DNA of 62,695 nt. Origin: DASSYK01 sp036258315 (GTDB lineage Bacteria; Actinomycetota; Thermoleophilia; Solirubrobacterales; 70-9). Where the stretch lies: the NCBI GenBank assembly GCA_036258315.1, contig DATADX010000018.1:1-62695 (forward strand). Reading direction: 5' to 3'. Below, piece by piece: positions 50,294-59,187 of this stretch. The notes beneath the pieces were generated by a model, which ran no database searches, was not told the origin of the DNA, and saw nothing but the letters and a program-made list of their open reading frames with translations. Made by a program: the position numbers and the translations under genes. The stretch's first letter is position 1, and every line of letters begins with the position of its first letter.

Positions 50294-50305
50294 ACAGGCT
50301 GTATG
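50291..50305. promoter_or_regulatory. Palindromic operator overlapping the TetR start codon
   Basis: CATACAG-G-CTGTATG is a perfect 7-bp inverted repeat. Its left end is the start codon of the TetR gene (minus strand), and its right end overlaps the gene's TAACAT -10 box. TetR dimers bind such sites, so autorepression is the simple reading. It could also affect the sigma factor gene 40 bases to the right. Confidence 0.6.
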
Positions 50306-50345
50306 TTAGGCGCGGCCGCGGGCGGAGGGTATCTTCGGCTGCGAG

Positions 50346-50900
50346 ATGGCGCCCAATCGCTTCAGCGCGCTGCTCGGGGCCGCCAGGGAGGGCGACGAGG
50401 CGGCTTGGGCCGAGATCTACGGTGAGCTCGCGCCCGCCGTGCTCGGCTACCTGCGGGGGAACGGCGCCCCGGATCCCGAGGACGTCCTCGCCGAGTCCTT
50501 CCTCCAGGTCGCGCGCGACCTCGACCGGTTCGAGGGCGACTGGCGGCGCTTTCGCGGCTGGGTGTTCACGATCGCCCACCACCGGCTGATCGACGCTCGC
50601 CGCCACAGCGCTCGTCGCCCCGTCGAGCTGATGGCGGAGCCGCCCGAGCCCGAGCTTCCAGTGGGCGAAGGTGCCGCGGAGGCGGCGCTGGCGAAAATCG
50701 GCGCCGGCGAGGTCCACCGGGTGCTCGCGACGCTCTCGGAGGAGCAGCGCGCGGTCCTGCTGCTTCGGATCATCGGCGACCTCTCCCTCGCCGAGGTCGC
50801 GGAGGCGCTTGGGAAGCGCATCGGCGCGATCAAGCAGCTGCAGCGGCGCGGGTTGGCGGCGGTTCGCCGCGAGCTCGCCAAGGAGGGGGTAACCCTGTGA
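50346..50900 (+). CDS. ECF-type RNA polymerase sigma factor
   Basis: 184 residues. Region 2 (~20-85): AAWAEIYGELAPAVLGYLRG, DPEDVLAESFLQVARDLDRF, RRFRGWVFTIAHHRLIDARR. Region 4 (~120-175): LATLSEEQRAVLLLRIIGDL, SLAEVAEALGKRIGAIKQLQ, RRGLAAVRREL. This is a normal small sigma-70 (ECF). The ATG is 10 bases past TATCTT (50330-50335). Stop overlaps the next start by four bases (GTGA), so the downstream protein is coupled and may be its regulator. Confidence 0.93.
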   Translation: MAPNRFSALLGAAREGDEAAWAEIYGELAPAVLGYLRGNGAPDPEDVLAESFLQVARDLDRFEGDWRRFRGWVFTIAHHRLIDARRHSARRPVELMAEPPEPELPVGEGAAEAALAKIGAGEVHRVLATLSEEQRAVLLLRIIGDLSLAEVAEALGKRIGAIKQLQRRGLAAVRRELAKEGVTL

Positions 50901-51667
50901 GCGATCGGGACGCTTTCGAGGACGAGATGGGATTTCTGCGCAGGCCCGAGCGGGACCCGGACTTGGCGGAGTTCGCCGGTGCCGTCCAGGCTGCGCTGGT
51001 CCCGTCTCAGGCGCCCGGATCGGAGCTGATTGTGCCGAGGCTCGCCGAGGCGGCCCGGGCAACGGCGCCCACGGTCACGGCTCCGGCCGCGATTCGCACG
51101 CCGGCGCCGCGGCGCCGCCTCGGGCTCGCCGTCCGGATCGCGTTCGTGGTGGCGCTGCTGCCGCTGTTCTCGGCGGGGCTCGCGGTCGCCGGAGTGAAGC
51201 TCCCGGGCCCCGCGCAGTCGGTGTTCGAGAGCGTCGGCATCGATTTGCCAAACCAGGCAGACGAGCCGGCGGAGGCCCCGGATCGCGGCGGCGCGGCGGG
51301 AGCCGGCGGCGCAGGCGAGAGAGCCGACGACGCGAGCGGCGCCCCGGCGGCCGAGCCGGGAGCGCACGGACGCGAGAACGCCATGACCGAGCGCGGGCAC
51401 GGACGCGAGAAGAGCGATCCCGCCAGGGAGGAGGGCGGCGGCAACGGCGCCCACGGACAGGGCGAGCCGGGAAATAGCGGTCAGGCCCCCGGCCACACGA
51501 GGCCCCTCCCGCCGCAGAGCAACGGCAAGGCGATCGGGAAGACGGACGGGACGCCGCCCGGCCAGGCCAAGAAGCCCTTGAAGCCCGCCAAGCCAAGCCT
51601 CCCCGCAGCCTCGAACGGGTCGCGCGGCGGCGGCGCTCAGGGCGAGCCGAAGGCCAAGGGCAAGTAG
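50897..51667 (+). CDS. Single-pass membrane protein coupled to the ECF sigma factor
   Basis: 256 residues. Residues ~1-70 are an acidic and hydrophobic cytosolic-side region (MGFLRRPERDPDLAEFAGAV). One TM helix is at ~80-100 (LAVRIAFVVALLPLFSAGLA). The remaining ~155 residues are Gly/Pro/Ala/Lys-rich low complexity (HGRENAMTERGHGREKSDPA, GTPPGQAKKPLKPAKPSLPA), probably outside the membrane. No zinc anti-sigma motif is seen. GTG start overlaps the sigma stop. By position a likely anti-sigma-like partner, but no anti-sigma domain is recognised. Confidence 0.75.
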   Translation: MSDRDAFEDEMGFLRRPERDPDLAEFAGAVQAALVPSQAPGSELIVPRLAEAARATAPTVTAPAAIRTPAPRRRLGLAVRIAFVVALLPLFSAGLAVAGVKLPGPAQSVFESVGIDLPNQADEPAEAPDRGGAAGAGGAGERADDASGAPAAEPGAHGRENAMTERGHGREKSDPAREEGGGNGAHGQGEPGNSGQAPGHTRPLPPQSNGKAIGKTDGTPPGQAKKPLKPAKPSLPAASNGSRGGGAQGEPKAKGK

Positions 51668-51674
51668 AGCCCGG

Positions 51675-53441
51675 CTAGTCCTCGAACAGCGCGTAGCCGT
51701 ACTCGCCCCGCTTGTAGGCGAGCTTCGCGATCGCCGTCATCCGCTCGTCGTCGTTCGACTCCATCTGGTCGAGGTTCGAGTCGACGCGGGCGGCGGCGCG
51801 CGAGCAGAACGTGTCGGCGATGTAGCGCTCCTGGCCCGAGGGCTCAACGCCCTGCTCCGCGAAGATCGCGGTCGCGCGGGAAAGGACCGAGATCTGCGCG
51901 TAGATGTCGGCGACCGCGTCGGCGAGACGCTTCTGCTGGAACTGCCGGTCGACGACCTCGGTGCCGTGGTCGCGGAGCAGCTTCTCGGTGACCCCCGCGA
52001 GCCGCTTCACCTGGTCCGAGACGGCGTCGGCGTGCGAGGAGAGCTCCTCGTGGGCCATCGTCACCCTGTCGGGGCGGACCTCGCGCCTCGCGCGGTCGGC
52101 GACGTACTCGACCAGCACCCCGATCGAGCCGATCGGGTCGTCGAGGCCGAGGCCCGTGAGGCCCTCGAGCTTCTCGCCGACGGGCTTGATCCCGCCGAGC
52201 GCGGTGAAGGCGCGGAGCACGTCGTTCGCGCCCTCGAAGATCGGGAAGATGCGGATGTCGCGGACGATCTTCTCCCAGGGCTCGCTGCGGAGGTACCCCT
52301 GGCCACCGGCGAGCTGCAGCGAGCGGTTCGCGGCGTACCAGAGGAACTCGGTCCCCGATACCTTGCAGATCGCCGACTCGAGCGAGTAGTCGGGGACGCC
52401 GGCGTCGACGAGCCCGCAGGTCAGGTAGTTCATCGCCTCGAGCCCGAACAGGTACGAGACCATCCAGCCGACCTTGTCATGGACGAGCTCGAAGTCTGCG
52501 AGCGGCCGCCCGAACTGGCGCCGCTCCTTGACGTGGTCGATCGTCATGTCGAGCAGGCGCTTCGTGGCGCCCACCGAACCCGTGCCGAGCCCGATCCGGC
52601 CGTTGTTGAGGATCTGCATCGCGACGCGGAAGCCCTCGCCGGGCTCGCCGAGCACGTTCTCCGCCGGGACGCGGACGTCCCTGAAGTAGAGACGGCGGAG
52701 GTCGTTGCCGCGCAGGCCCATCGTGTCGAAGCGCTCGCCGACCTCGAGGCCGTCCATCCCCTTCTCGAGGATCAGGGCGATGTGACGGTCCTTGCCGCCG
52801 ATCTCCGCGCGGGCGAAGGTGGTGATCAGGTCGGCGCGCGAGCCGTTCCCGATGTAGCGCTTTTCTCCGTTCAGGACCCAGGAGCCGTCGGGCTGCTCGA
52901 CGGCGCGGGAGCGCACGTTGTACGCGTCCGAGCCCGCCTCGGGCTCGGTCAGCGCGAAGGCGGCGAGCTTGCGGCCCGCGGCGAGGTCGGGCAGCCAGCG
53001 CTCCCTCTGCTCGTCGGTGCCGAACAGCGCGATCCCCTTGTAGCCGATCGACTGGTGGACGCCGAGCACGATCGCGAGCGTCGCGTCGATCGCGCCGATC
53101 GTCTCGAAGACCCGCGCGTAGCCGGTCTGCGAGAGGCCCTGGCCGCCGTATCGCTCATCCACGTAGAGCCCGAGCACCCCGATCTCGCCGAGGTCACGAA
53201 GGATCTGGTCCGGGATCCAGCGCTCCTCCTCGACTCGGCGCGGGTCGTAATGGTCCGCGCAGTAGTCGCGGAGCCTCGTGTTCAGGTCGCGGATCCGCTC
53301 CTGCTCCTCCTCCCGCGGCCGCGGCCACGGGAAGACGAGCTCCTCGTGGATCTCGCCGAGGAACAGCGCCTTCGTGAACGAGGAGACCCGCTGGTCGGTC
53401 TCGGCCTCGGGTCGCTCGGGTATCGCTTCCCTGACCGCCAC
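51675..53441 (-). CDS. Acyl-CoA dehydrogenase (long, VLCAD/ACAD9-like)
   Basis: 588 residues, longer than the usual ~390 because of a C-terminal helical extension after the dehydrogenase body (~1-430). Landmarks: FALTEPEAGSDAYNVRSRAV (FAD loop), RYIGNGSRADLITTFA, LRGNDLRRLYFRDVRVPAEN, ICKVSGTEFLWYAANRSLQL and IFPIFEGANDVLRAF, where Glu is the catalytic base in the expected place. First step of fatty-acid beta-oxidation with electrons to ETF. GTG 53441 is chosen over 53495 because TACGCT (53448-53453) ends 6 bases upstream. Confidence 0.92.
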   Translation of the reverse strand: MAVREAIPERPEAETDQRVSSFTKALFLGEIHEELVFPWPRPREEEQERIRDLNTRLRDYCADHYDPRRVEEERWIPDQILRDLGEIGVLGLYVDERYGGQGLSQTGYARVFETIGAIDATLAIVLGVHQSIGYKGIALFGTDEQRERWLPDLAAGRKLAAFALTEPEAGSDAYNVRSRAVEQPDGSWVLNGEKRYIGNGSRADLITTFARAEIGGKDRHIALILEKGMDGLEVGERFDTMGLRGNDLRRLYFRDVRVPAENVLGEPGEGFRVAMQILNNGRIGLGTGSVGATKRLLDMTIDHVKERRQFGRPLADFELVHDKVGWMVSYLFGLEAMNYLTCGLVDAGVPDYSLESAICKVSGTEFLWYAANRSLQLAGGQGYLRSEPWEKIVRDIRIFPIFEGANDVLRAFTALGGIKPVGEKLEGLTGLGLDDPIGSIGVLVEYVADRARREVRPDRVTMAHEELSSHADAVSDQVKRLAGVTEKLLRDHGTEVVDRQFQQKRLADAVADIYAQISVLSRATAIFAEQGVEPSGQERYIADTFCSRAAARVDSNLDQMESNDDERMTAIAKLAYKRGEYGYALFED

Positions 53442-53546
53442 TGAGGCAGCGTAGACGGCTTCGCCATCAGGCGGGATCGCAGCGGCGCCCCCCATCAGTC
53501 GCGGCGCCTGCGCCGCCCGCTCCGACGTACTGCGGCCTGCCGATCC

Positions 53547-54848
53547 CTAGGGCGCCCAGCTCCAGGTCGCGAACAGGGCGCTGGAGACGACGAGCAGGGT
53601 CCCGAACAGGATCAGCACCGGCCTCACCTTGTCGCGCTCACGGGCCCAGAGCGCAAGCGCGATCCAGAGCGGAAACAACACGAACATGAAGCGGGGCAGC
53701 GACATCAGCGCGTACCCGCTCGCCGGAACCGAGAGCGGCAGGGCCATGCCGGTGACGGCGTAGGCGGTGTAGGCGGCGGGGAGGCGCTTGCTCGTCTCGT
53801 AGACGAGCCAGAAGCCGCCGAACATGAACGCGCAGAGGACGATGTCGCGGAGGATCAGGATCGGGACGCTGGTCCCGCTGGCGACCTCGGTGGCGGGCCT
53901 CCCGACCCCGGGGACGATCAGCTCGAAGCCGCCGCTGATCGCGCTCCAGATCCCGAGCGCGATCCCGCCGAGCGGAACGAAGCTGCGATGCCACACCTCC
54001 TGGGCGCTGAACACCGCGAGCGGGTCGCCCGTCGCGAAGCTCAGGTAGATGAGGTAGCCGACCAGGCCCGCCGGGACCCCCGCCAGGATCCAGAGGATGT
54101 CCATCCGGAGCGGGTGGCGAGGCCGCAGCGTGCCCCCGAGCTCGCGGCCGGGCCGGTCGGCGCGCGGGCCGTACAGGTAGAGGACCAGCAGCGGGATGAT
54201 CAGGAGCAGGCCGCCGCTGCGGCTGGCGGCCGCGAGGCCCCCGAGCGCCCCGGCGAGCCGCCACTTGCCGAGCCGCCCGGCGTACAGCGAGCCGATCGAG
54301 AGGGCGAGGAAGAGCGCCTCCGTGTAGACGGCCGAGAGGACGGAGGCGCTCGGGAACCAGGCGACGATCCAGACCGTCGTCCGGGCCAGGTCCGCATCGA
54401 AGTCGAGCGCGACCAGGCGGTGGAGGAGATAGAGGCTGCCGAGCCCGCAGGCCGACGAGATCAGGATCCCCGCGACGAGCGGCGAGCCGATGATCGAGCC
54501 ACCGAGCGCGGTCAGCCCGGGGAACAGCGGGAAGAACGCGGCTCGGCCCGAGACCTCGTAGCCGAAGTCCGCGATCGCCAGGTACCAGGCGGAGTCGAAC
54601 CGGGCGGCGGGGGAGACGAGCAGGTTGGAGAAGGCGTCCTGGAACGGGACCGTCGTGTAGAGCGGGTCGAGCCGGGCCGAGGTGTCGGGGAACCAGCCGA
54701 AGGCGAGCACCGCGGCCATGCCGGCGACCCAGATCGCGACCCGCGAGGTCCAGAACGCCGCCCAGACGTCGCGAACGGCCGCCCGCCTCTCGGCGTTCAG
54801 CTTCGGGATCGCCCAGAACTCGGCGGTCTCAGCGTTCGGTCGGCTCAT
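53547..54848 (-). CDS. PIG-V-like mannosyltransferase (polytopic membrane glycosyltransferase)
   Basis: 433 residues with about ten or eleven TM helices. ARFDSAWYLAIADFGYEVSG (D-x-x-W-Y-x-x-I-A) and FFPLFPGLTALGG, followed by VYTEALFLALSIGSLYAG (Y-T-E-x-L-F), are the motifs of the PIG-V/GPI mannosyltransferase 2 family. Transfers mannose from polyprenyl-phosphate mannose in the membrane in bacterial homologues. ATG 54848 has no evident ribosome-binding site. A longer reading upstream is not supported. Acceptor unknown. Confidence 0.88.
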   Translation of the reverse strand: MSRPNAETAEFWAIPKLNAERRAAVRDVWAAFWTSRVAIWVAGMAAVLAFGWFPDTSARLDPLYTTVPFQDAFSNLLVSPAARFDSAWYLAIADFGYEVSGRAAFFPLFPGLTALGGSIIGSPLVAGILISSACGLGSLYLLHRLVALDFDADLARTTVWIVAWFPSASVLSAVYTEALFLALSIGSLYAGRLGKWRLAGALGGLAAASRSGGLLLIIPLLVLYLYGPRADRPGRELGGTLRPRHPLRMDILWILAGVPAGLVGYLIYLSFATGDPLAVFSAQEVWHRSFVPLGGIALGIWSAISGGFELIVPGVGRPATEVASGTSVPILILRDIVLCAFMFGGFWLVYETSKRLPAAYTAYAVTGMALPLSVPASGYALMSLPRFMFVLFPLWIALALWARERDKVRPVLILFGTLLVVSSALFATWSWAP

Positions 54849-54924
54849 AGGGGAGGGCGGAAGGCGGCGCGCCGGGCGCGGGCCGGACTCTGCCAGCGCG
54901 CCGCCCCCGTACTGTGAATCTCCC

Positions 54925-55791
54925 GTGAACCGGCTTGCGACAGCGATCGGCCTCGGCGCCGCCCTGGCGGCGGCTTCGCTGGCAGCCGCCTGCGGCGGGG
55001 ACCACGACCCGCCCGACGAGCCGCCCGCCCGGCTCCTCGCGGAGGCGCTCGCCAACCCGGTCTCCAGCGGCGAGACCGCGATCGACCTCGAGCTCTACCT
55101 CGAGGGCGACTCGTTCCTTGCCGGTGACGCCTCGGCTCAGCTCGAGGGCCCGTTCCGGGCGGCCGAGGACGGCGGCCTCCCGAGCTTCGATCTCTCGCTC
55201 GACGCGGAGGTGGCCGGCTTCGGCGTCGACGGCGAGCTCGTCTCGACGGGCGCGGACGGCTACGTCGTCTTCTTCGGCGAGAACTACCGCGTCGGCGCGG
55301 AGCGCGCCGGCGAGCTCGACCGGCGGCTGCGGCAGCTCGACGGGTCGGTGCCGGCCACGCTCGGGCTGAGGATCTCGGACTGGTTCCGGCAGCCGAGATA
55401 CGCGGTGAGCGAGGACGTCGGCGGTGTCGAGACCGTGAGGATCGACGCCGACGTCGACAGCGTCGCCGTCGCGGAGCAGCTCTCCGCGCTCGCGGAGGGC
55501 CTTGGCGCCCCCGCGCTGGTCACGGCGCTGGCCCGCGGCGCCGAGCCCGGCGTCGCCTCGGTCTGGGTCGCCCACGACGACCGGACGATCCGCCGGGTGC
55601 GGGTGCAGTTCCCGTTCACCGTCCCGCCCGAACAGCGAGCCGCCGGGATCACCCGCGGCGCCTCGACCCTCGACGTCGAGATCTCGGACGTCGGCAAGGA
55701 CGTCGAGGTCGAGCCGCCGCCCGGCGGAGGCTTCCAGCCGATCGACCAGCTGATCGACCGGCTGCTCAGCCTGGCGAACCTGGCGCTCTAG
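54925..55791 (+). CDS. LppX/LprG-like lipoprotein
   Basis: 288 residues. Lipoprotein signal with lipobox LAAAC (Cys ~24), a short Asp/Pro-rich linker, then a beta-rich body (ETAIDLELYLEGDSFLAGDA, LDAEVAGFGVDGELVSTGAD, GYVVFFGENYRV) resembling the LppX/LprAFG lipid-carrier fold, which moves lipids across the envelope in mycobacteria. GTG 54925 follows TACTGT (54910-54915) by 9 bases. Divergent from PIG-V; the stop shares CTAG with the L-2-hydroxyglutarate oxidase gene. Confidence 0.75.
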   Translation: MNRLATAIGLGAALAAASLAAACGGDHDPPDEPPARLLAEALANPVSSGETAIDLELYLEGDSFLAGDASAQLEGPFRAAEDGGLPSFDLSLDAEVAGFGVDGELVSTGADGYVVFFGENYRVGAERAGELDRRLRQLDGSVPATLGLRISDWFRQPRYAVSEDVGGVETVRIDADVDSVAVAEQLSALAEGLGAPALVTALARGAEPGVASVWVAHDDRTIRRVRVQFPFTVPPEQRAAGITRGASTLDVEISDVGKDVEVEPPPGGGFQPIDQLIDRLLSLANLAL

Positions 55792-57011
55792 TCCCGGCCA
55801 TCCGCCGAGTCCACCTCGTCGGCGATCAGGCGTGCGAGCGCCAGGCTCGAGGTGGCGGCGGGGGAGGGGGCGTTGCGGACGTGGAGGGCGCGCTCGGTGC
55901 GGTGGACGACGAAGTCGTCGACCAGCGAGCCGTCGCGGTTGACGGCCTGGGCGCGGATCCCCGACGGCCCCGGGACGAAGTCGCGCGGCGTCAGCTCGGG
56001 GACGAACCGGCGCGCCTCGGCGACGAAGGCACGGCGCCGGGCCGCATGCGAGATCTCGATCGCCCCGGTCCGCCAGAAGCGCCGCATCAGCCGCCACGTG
56101 CCCGGCCACGACAGGGTCGAGCCGATGTCGCCGGCGCGGACCCGGCTGAGCCTGTAGGCGTCGCGGGCGGCGACGAGCAGCGCCGACGGACCGAGCAGCA
56201 CCTGATCGTCGATCGTCCGCGTCAGGTGGGCGCCGAGGAAGGGGAGGTCCGGGTCGGGGACCGGATAGATGTTGGCCCGGACCAGGTCGGCGCGCTCGGG
56301 GCGAAGCTTCAAATACCCGCCCCGGAAGGGGACGATCCGCGGCTCCGGCGGCGCACCGGCCGCGACCGCGAGCCGGTCCGACCAGGCGCCGGCGCAGGAG
56401 ACCACGTAGCCGGCCTCGCTGACGCCGCCGGCGTGCTCGACCTCGATCCCCGCCCCCTGAGGGCGGAGCGCGCGGACCTCGCAGCCGCGCACCACGGCGC
56501 CGCCGGCCGATTCGACGTCCTCCGCGTAGGCCGCGGCGACGGCGCCGAAGTCGACGACGCCGGTTGCCGGTGAGTGCAGCGCCGCGATCCCCCTGGCGTG
56601 CGGCTCGATCTCGGCGATCTCCTCACCGGTCAGCCTGCGCAGCCCGGGGACCTGGTTCGCGATCCCGCGCCGTTCGAGCTCGTCGAGCCGCGGCAGCTCC
56701 TCCTCGGCGGTGGCGACGATCAGCTTCCCGTCGCGGCGCGCCTCGATCCCGCGCCCGTCGCAGTACGCGTAGAGCTCGCGCGCGCCCTCGACGCAGAGCC
56801 GGGCCTTCAGCGATCCGGGCGCGTAGTAGATCCCCGCGTGGATGACGCCGCTCGAGTGCGTGGTCTGATGCGCGCCCAGCGTCTGCTCGCGCTCGAGCAC
56901 GCAGAGGCTCGCTTCGGGCCGCCGCCCGAGCAGCTCCCGCGCGACGGCGAGGCCGAGGATGCCGCCGCCGATCACGACGAGGTCGCAGTGTGGCGGCGGC
57001 CCGGTGCGCAT
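55788..57011 (-). CDS. lhgO: L-2-hydroxyglutarate oxidase/dehydrogenase
   Basis: 407 residues. FAD dinucleotide fold CDLVVIGGGILGLAVARELL, the motif QTTHSSGVIHAGIYYAPGSL diagnostic for LhgO, GVVDFGAVAAAYAEDVESAG, VVSCAGAWSDRLAV and IVPFRGGYLKLRPERADLVR. Oxidises L-2-hydroxyglutarate to 2-oxoglutarate. ATG 57011 follows TAGGAT (57019-57024) by 7 bases, only 22 bases from the divergent ligase start. Earlier in-frame starts lie inside that divergent promoter and are not used. Confidence 0.93.
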   Translation of the reverse strand: MRTGPPPHCDLVVIGGGILGLAVARELLGRRPEASLCVLEREQTLGAHQTTHSSGVIHAGIYYAPGSLKARLCVEGARELYAYCDGRGIEARRDGKLIVATAEEELPRLDELERRGIANQVPGLRRLTGEEIAEIEPHARGIAALHSPATGVVDFGAVAAAYAEDVESAGGAVVRGCEVRALRPQGAGIEVEHAGGVSEAGYVVSCAGAWSDRLAVAAGAPPEPRIVPFRGGYLKLRPERADLVRANIYPVPDPDLPFLGAHLTRTIDDQVLLGPSALLVAARDAYRLSRVRAGDIGSTLSWPGTWRLMRRFWRTGAIEISHAARRRAFVAEARRFVPELTPRDFVPGPSGIRAQAVNRDGSLVDDFVVHRTERALHVRNAPSPAATSSLALARLIADEVDSADGRD

Positions 57012-57033
57012 GCCTGCGATCCTACGGCCGCCG
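57012..57033. promoter_or_regulatory. Second compact divergent promoter (lhgO / DNA ligase)
   Basis: 22 bases separate ATG 57011 (minus) from ATG 57034 (plus). TAGGAT on the minus strand (57024-57019) ends 7 bases before the lhgO start. On the plus strand the overlapping GATCCT (57018-57023) ends 10 bases before the ligase start. So one hexamer region may serve both directions, as at 14694-14716, though the plus box is weaker. Confidence 0.45.
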
Positions 57034-57999
57034 ATGGCGCTGCCACTGAAGCCCCCGATCAAGCCGCAGCTCGCGCTCTCCCGCAAGGCCCTCCCCGAGG
57101 GGGAGGAGTGGTGCTACGAGCCCAAGTACGACGGCTTCCGGGCGCTCGCCTTCGTCGACGGCGACCACGTCTACCTGCAGTCGCGCGGCGGGCGCCCGCT
57201 CTTGCGCTACTTCCCCGAGCTCGTCTTCCCGGAGGGCCGCTACGTGATCGACGGCGAGCTCGTGATCCTCGACGACGGCGGCCGCGAGGAGTTCGACGCT
57301 CTCCAGAACCGCCTCCATCCGGCCGAGTCGCGGGTGAGGATGCTCGCCGAGCAGACGCCGGCGCTGTTCCGCGCCTTCGACCTGCTCGCCGTCGATCGCC
57401 GCAAGCTGCTCGACAAGCCCTTTCGCGAGCGCCGCGACGAGCTCAAGCAGAGGGTCCTCGGCTCGGGCCGGCGGAAGCGGAACGGCTCGGTCGAGCTGAC
57501 GCCGCTCGTCTCCTCACCGGCGAAGGCGGCGGAGTGGCTCGAGTCGGGCGAGGGCGTGATCGCGAAGCAGCTCGACGCGACCTACAGGCCCGGCGAGCGC
57601 AAGGGGATGGTGAAGGTGAAGCGGGTGCGGACGATCGACTGCGTGGTCGTCGGGTGGCGGCCCGGCAAGGCGGCGGGCACGGTCGGCTCGCTGATCCTCG
57701 GGCTCTACGACAAGAAGGGCACGCTCGTCCCGATCGGGCACACCTCGGGCCTGAAGGCTAAGGAGAAGCGGGACCTGGTCAAGACCCTGAAGCCGTACGA
57801 GACCGGGGAGCGGGGGAGCGGCGACCCGAGCCGCTGGGACGCCGACCGCGACCTCGAGTGGATCACGCTGCGGCCGGAGCTGGTCGTCGAGATCACCTAT
57901 GACCACACGAGCGGCGGCCGGATCCGGCACGGCTCGAAGATCCTCCGCTGGCGCGACGACAAGCAGCCGAAGGACTGCACGATCGACCAGCTCGTCTAG
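57034..57999 (+). CDS. ATP-dependent DNA ligase, LigD ligase-domain type, stand-alone
   Basis: 321 residues with the two domains of LigD's ligase module. The nucleotidyltransferase domain has motif I EPKYDGFRAL (Lys31 as AMP-acceptor), motif III-type FRAFDLLAVD, IV GEGVIAKQLDATY and V VKVKRVRTIDCVVVGW. The OB-fold C-terminal domain follows (VGSLILGLYDKKGTLVPIGH, VVEITYDHTSGGRIRHG). Seals nicks, probably in non-homologous end joining with the split phosphoesterase and polymerase genes. Shares CTAG stop with the convergent gene. Confidence 0.92.
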   Translation: MALPLKPPIKPQLALSRKALPEGEEWCYEPKYDGFRALAFVDGDHVYLQSRGGRPLLRYFPELVFPEGRYVIDGELVILDDGGREEFDALQNRLHPAESRVRMLAEQTPALFRAFDLLAVDRRKLLDKPFRERRDELKQRVLGSGRRKRNGSVELTPLVSSPAKAAEWLESGEGVIAKQLDATYRPGERKGMVKVKRVRTIDCVVVGWRPGKAAGTVGSLILGLYDKKGTLVPIGHTSGLKAKEKRDLVKTLKPYETGERGSGDPSRWDADRDLEWITLRPELVVEITYDHTSGGRIRHGSKILRWRDDKQPKDCTIDQLV

Positions 58000-58700
58000 G
58001 CGACGGGGGAGGCGGCGCGCAGCAGGTGCGGCCAGACGTGCACCTCCCAAGCCGCCGAGGCGATCAGCATCGGGATCGCGACCGTGACGGTAACCGCGGT
58101 GGCGGCGAGCAGCTGATCCCACTCGTCGCGGCGGCCGGCGAGGGTCCACGCGGCGAGCGGGAGGAAGACGGCGGTCAGCTCGAGCAGGGCGTGAGGGAGC
58201 ACGGTGAGCACCAGCAGCGCCGGAGAGACGGCGGCGTTGTAGGCGAGCGTCGAGCCCTGGATGCCGAGCGCCGCCGCCTGGGCGAGGAGCGAGAAGCCGG
58301 TGACGGACACGACCCAGGCGAACGCCACCGGCCGGGCGTGCTCGTGGACCCAGCGGGAGATCCCGTGGCGCTTCGCGGCGGATAGCGGCAGGGCGCTGCC
58401 CGCGATGAAGCCGGCGATGCAGGCGAACGCGTGCAGGGCGAGGACGAGCGAGTTGCGCCCGACGATCTCCGCGACGTGCCCGGGCGCGACGCCGTCGGGG
58501 ATCGCCGGGAACAGGTCGAAGCCGATGTCCGGCTTCACGTAGGAGGCGACCAGCAGCACCGCGCTCAGCAGCAGCAGGCCGATCGCCGCGGCGGCGCCCA
58601 GCCAGGCCCGCAGCACCGGCGCCGGGTCCTCCCGCCAGCGGTGCAGGGCGAGCCTCGTGCTGCGCATCCCGTGGACGAACGCGTACTCGTTGGCCTCCAT
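57996..58700 (-). CDS. SpoIIM (DUF95)-family membrane protein, probable
   Basis: 234 residues from ATG 58700 (MEANEYAFVHGMRSTRLALH). About five hydrophobic helices: ~32-55, ~85-105 (SLVLALHAFACIAGFIAGSA), ~130-150, ~165-185 and ~200-220. The GRNSLVLALHAF element matches the SpoIIM 'xxN-xxxxL' helix region. A longer reading from 58835 exists but its first ~45 residues are unlike the family. Role outside sporulation is unknown; related genes occur in non-sporulating actinobacteria. Confidence 0.65.
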   Translation of the reverse strand: MEANEYAFVHGMRSTRLALHRWREDPAPVLRAWLGAAAAIGLLLLSAVLLVASYVKPDIGFDLFPAIPDGVAPGHVAEIVGRNSLVLALHAFACIAGFIAGSALPLSAAKRHGISRWVHEHARPVAFAWVVSVTGFSLLAQAAALGIQGSTLAYNAAVSPALLVLTVLPHALLELTAVFLPLAAWTLAGRRDEWDQLLAATAVTVTVAIPMLIASAAWEVHVWPHLLRAASPVA

Positions 58701-58764
58701 GCCGCTGCCATCATCGGCGGCGAACCCCTGCGGCATGAGCGGGGGTGCCCGGAAAGGACGAGCG

Positions 58765-59187
58765 ATGGCATACCGAGTGCAGAGGGCGGGTGAAGCCTTC
58801 TGGCGGCCCTCGAACCAGATGGGAGTCGAGAACACCGACCTGGCGACCCAGCTCGAGGCGAAAACGATCGGCGCGAGGCTGTGGCGGCTGCGGCCCGGGC
58901 AGGCCTCGACCCGCCATCGCCACTTCGAGACGCACGAGCTCTACGTGCTGCTCGAGGGCAGCGGCAGGCTCAGGGTCGACGACGAGCTCCTCAGCCTGGC
59001 GCCGCTCGACTCCGCCCTGGTCGAGCCCGAGCACGTCCGCCAGCTCTTCAACGACACCGGCTCCGACCAGCTCTGGCTCGTCGTCGGCGCGCCGCCGGAG
59101 GCCGCGAACACGCTGGAGATGAGCGAGGACGCGCTCGCACAGCGCTACCCCGACGGGCCGAAGGCGATGCCGCCCGAGCTGAGCTAG
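58765..59187 (+). CDS. Cupin-domain protein
   Basis: 140 residues, single cupin_2 barrel: LRPGQASTRHRHFETHELYV, LLEGSGRLRVDDELLSLAPL, DSALVEPEHVRQLFNDTGSD. Three metal-binding His/Glu positions are visible in RHRHFETHE, plus a later His (EPEHVRQ). The ATG has an AAAGGACG ribosome-binding site. Its stop shares CTAG with the LigD polymerase gene. Substrate or ligand unknown. Confidence 0.88.
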   Translation: MAYRVQRAGEAFWRPSNQMGVENTDLATQLEAKTIGARLWRLRPGQASTRHRHFETHELYVLLEGSGRLRVDDELLSLAPLDSALVEPEHVRQLFNDTGSDQLWLVVGAPPEAANTLEMSEDALAQRYPDGPKAMPPELS

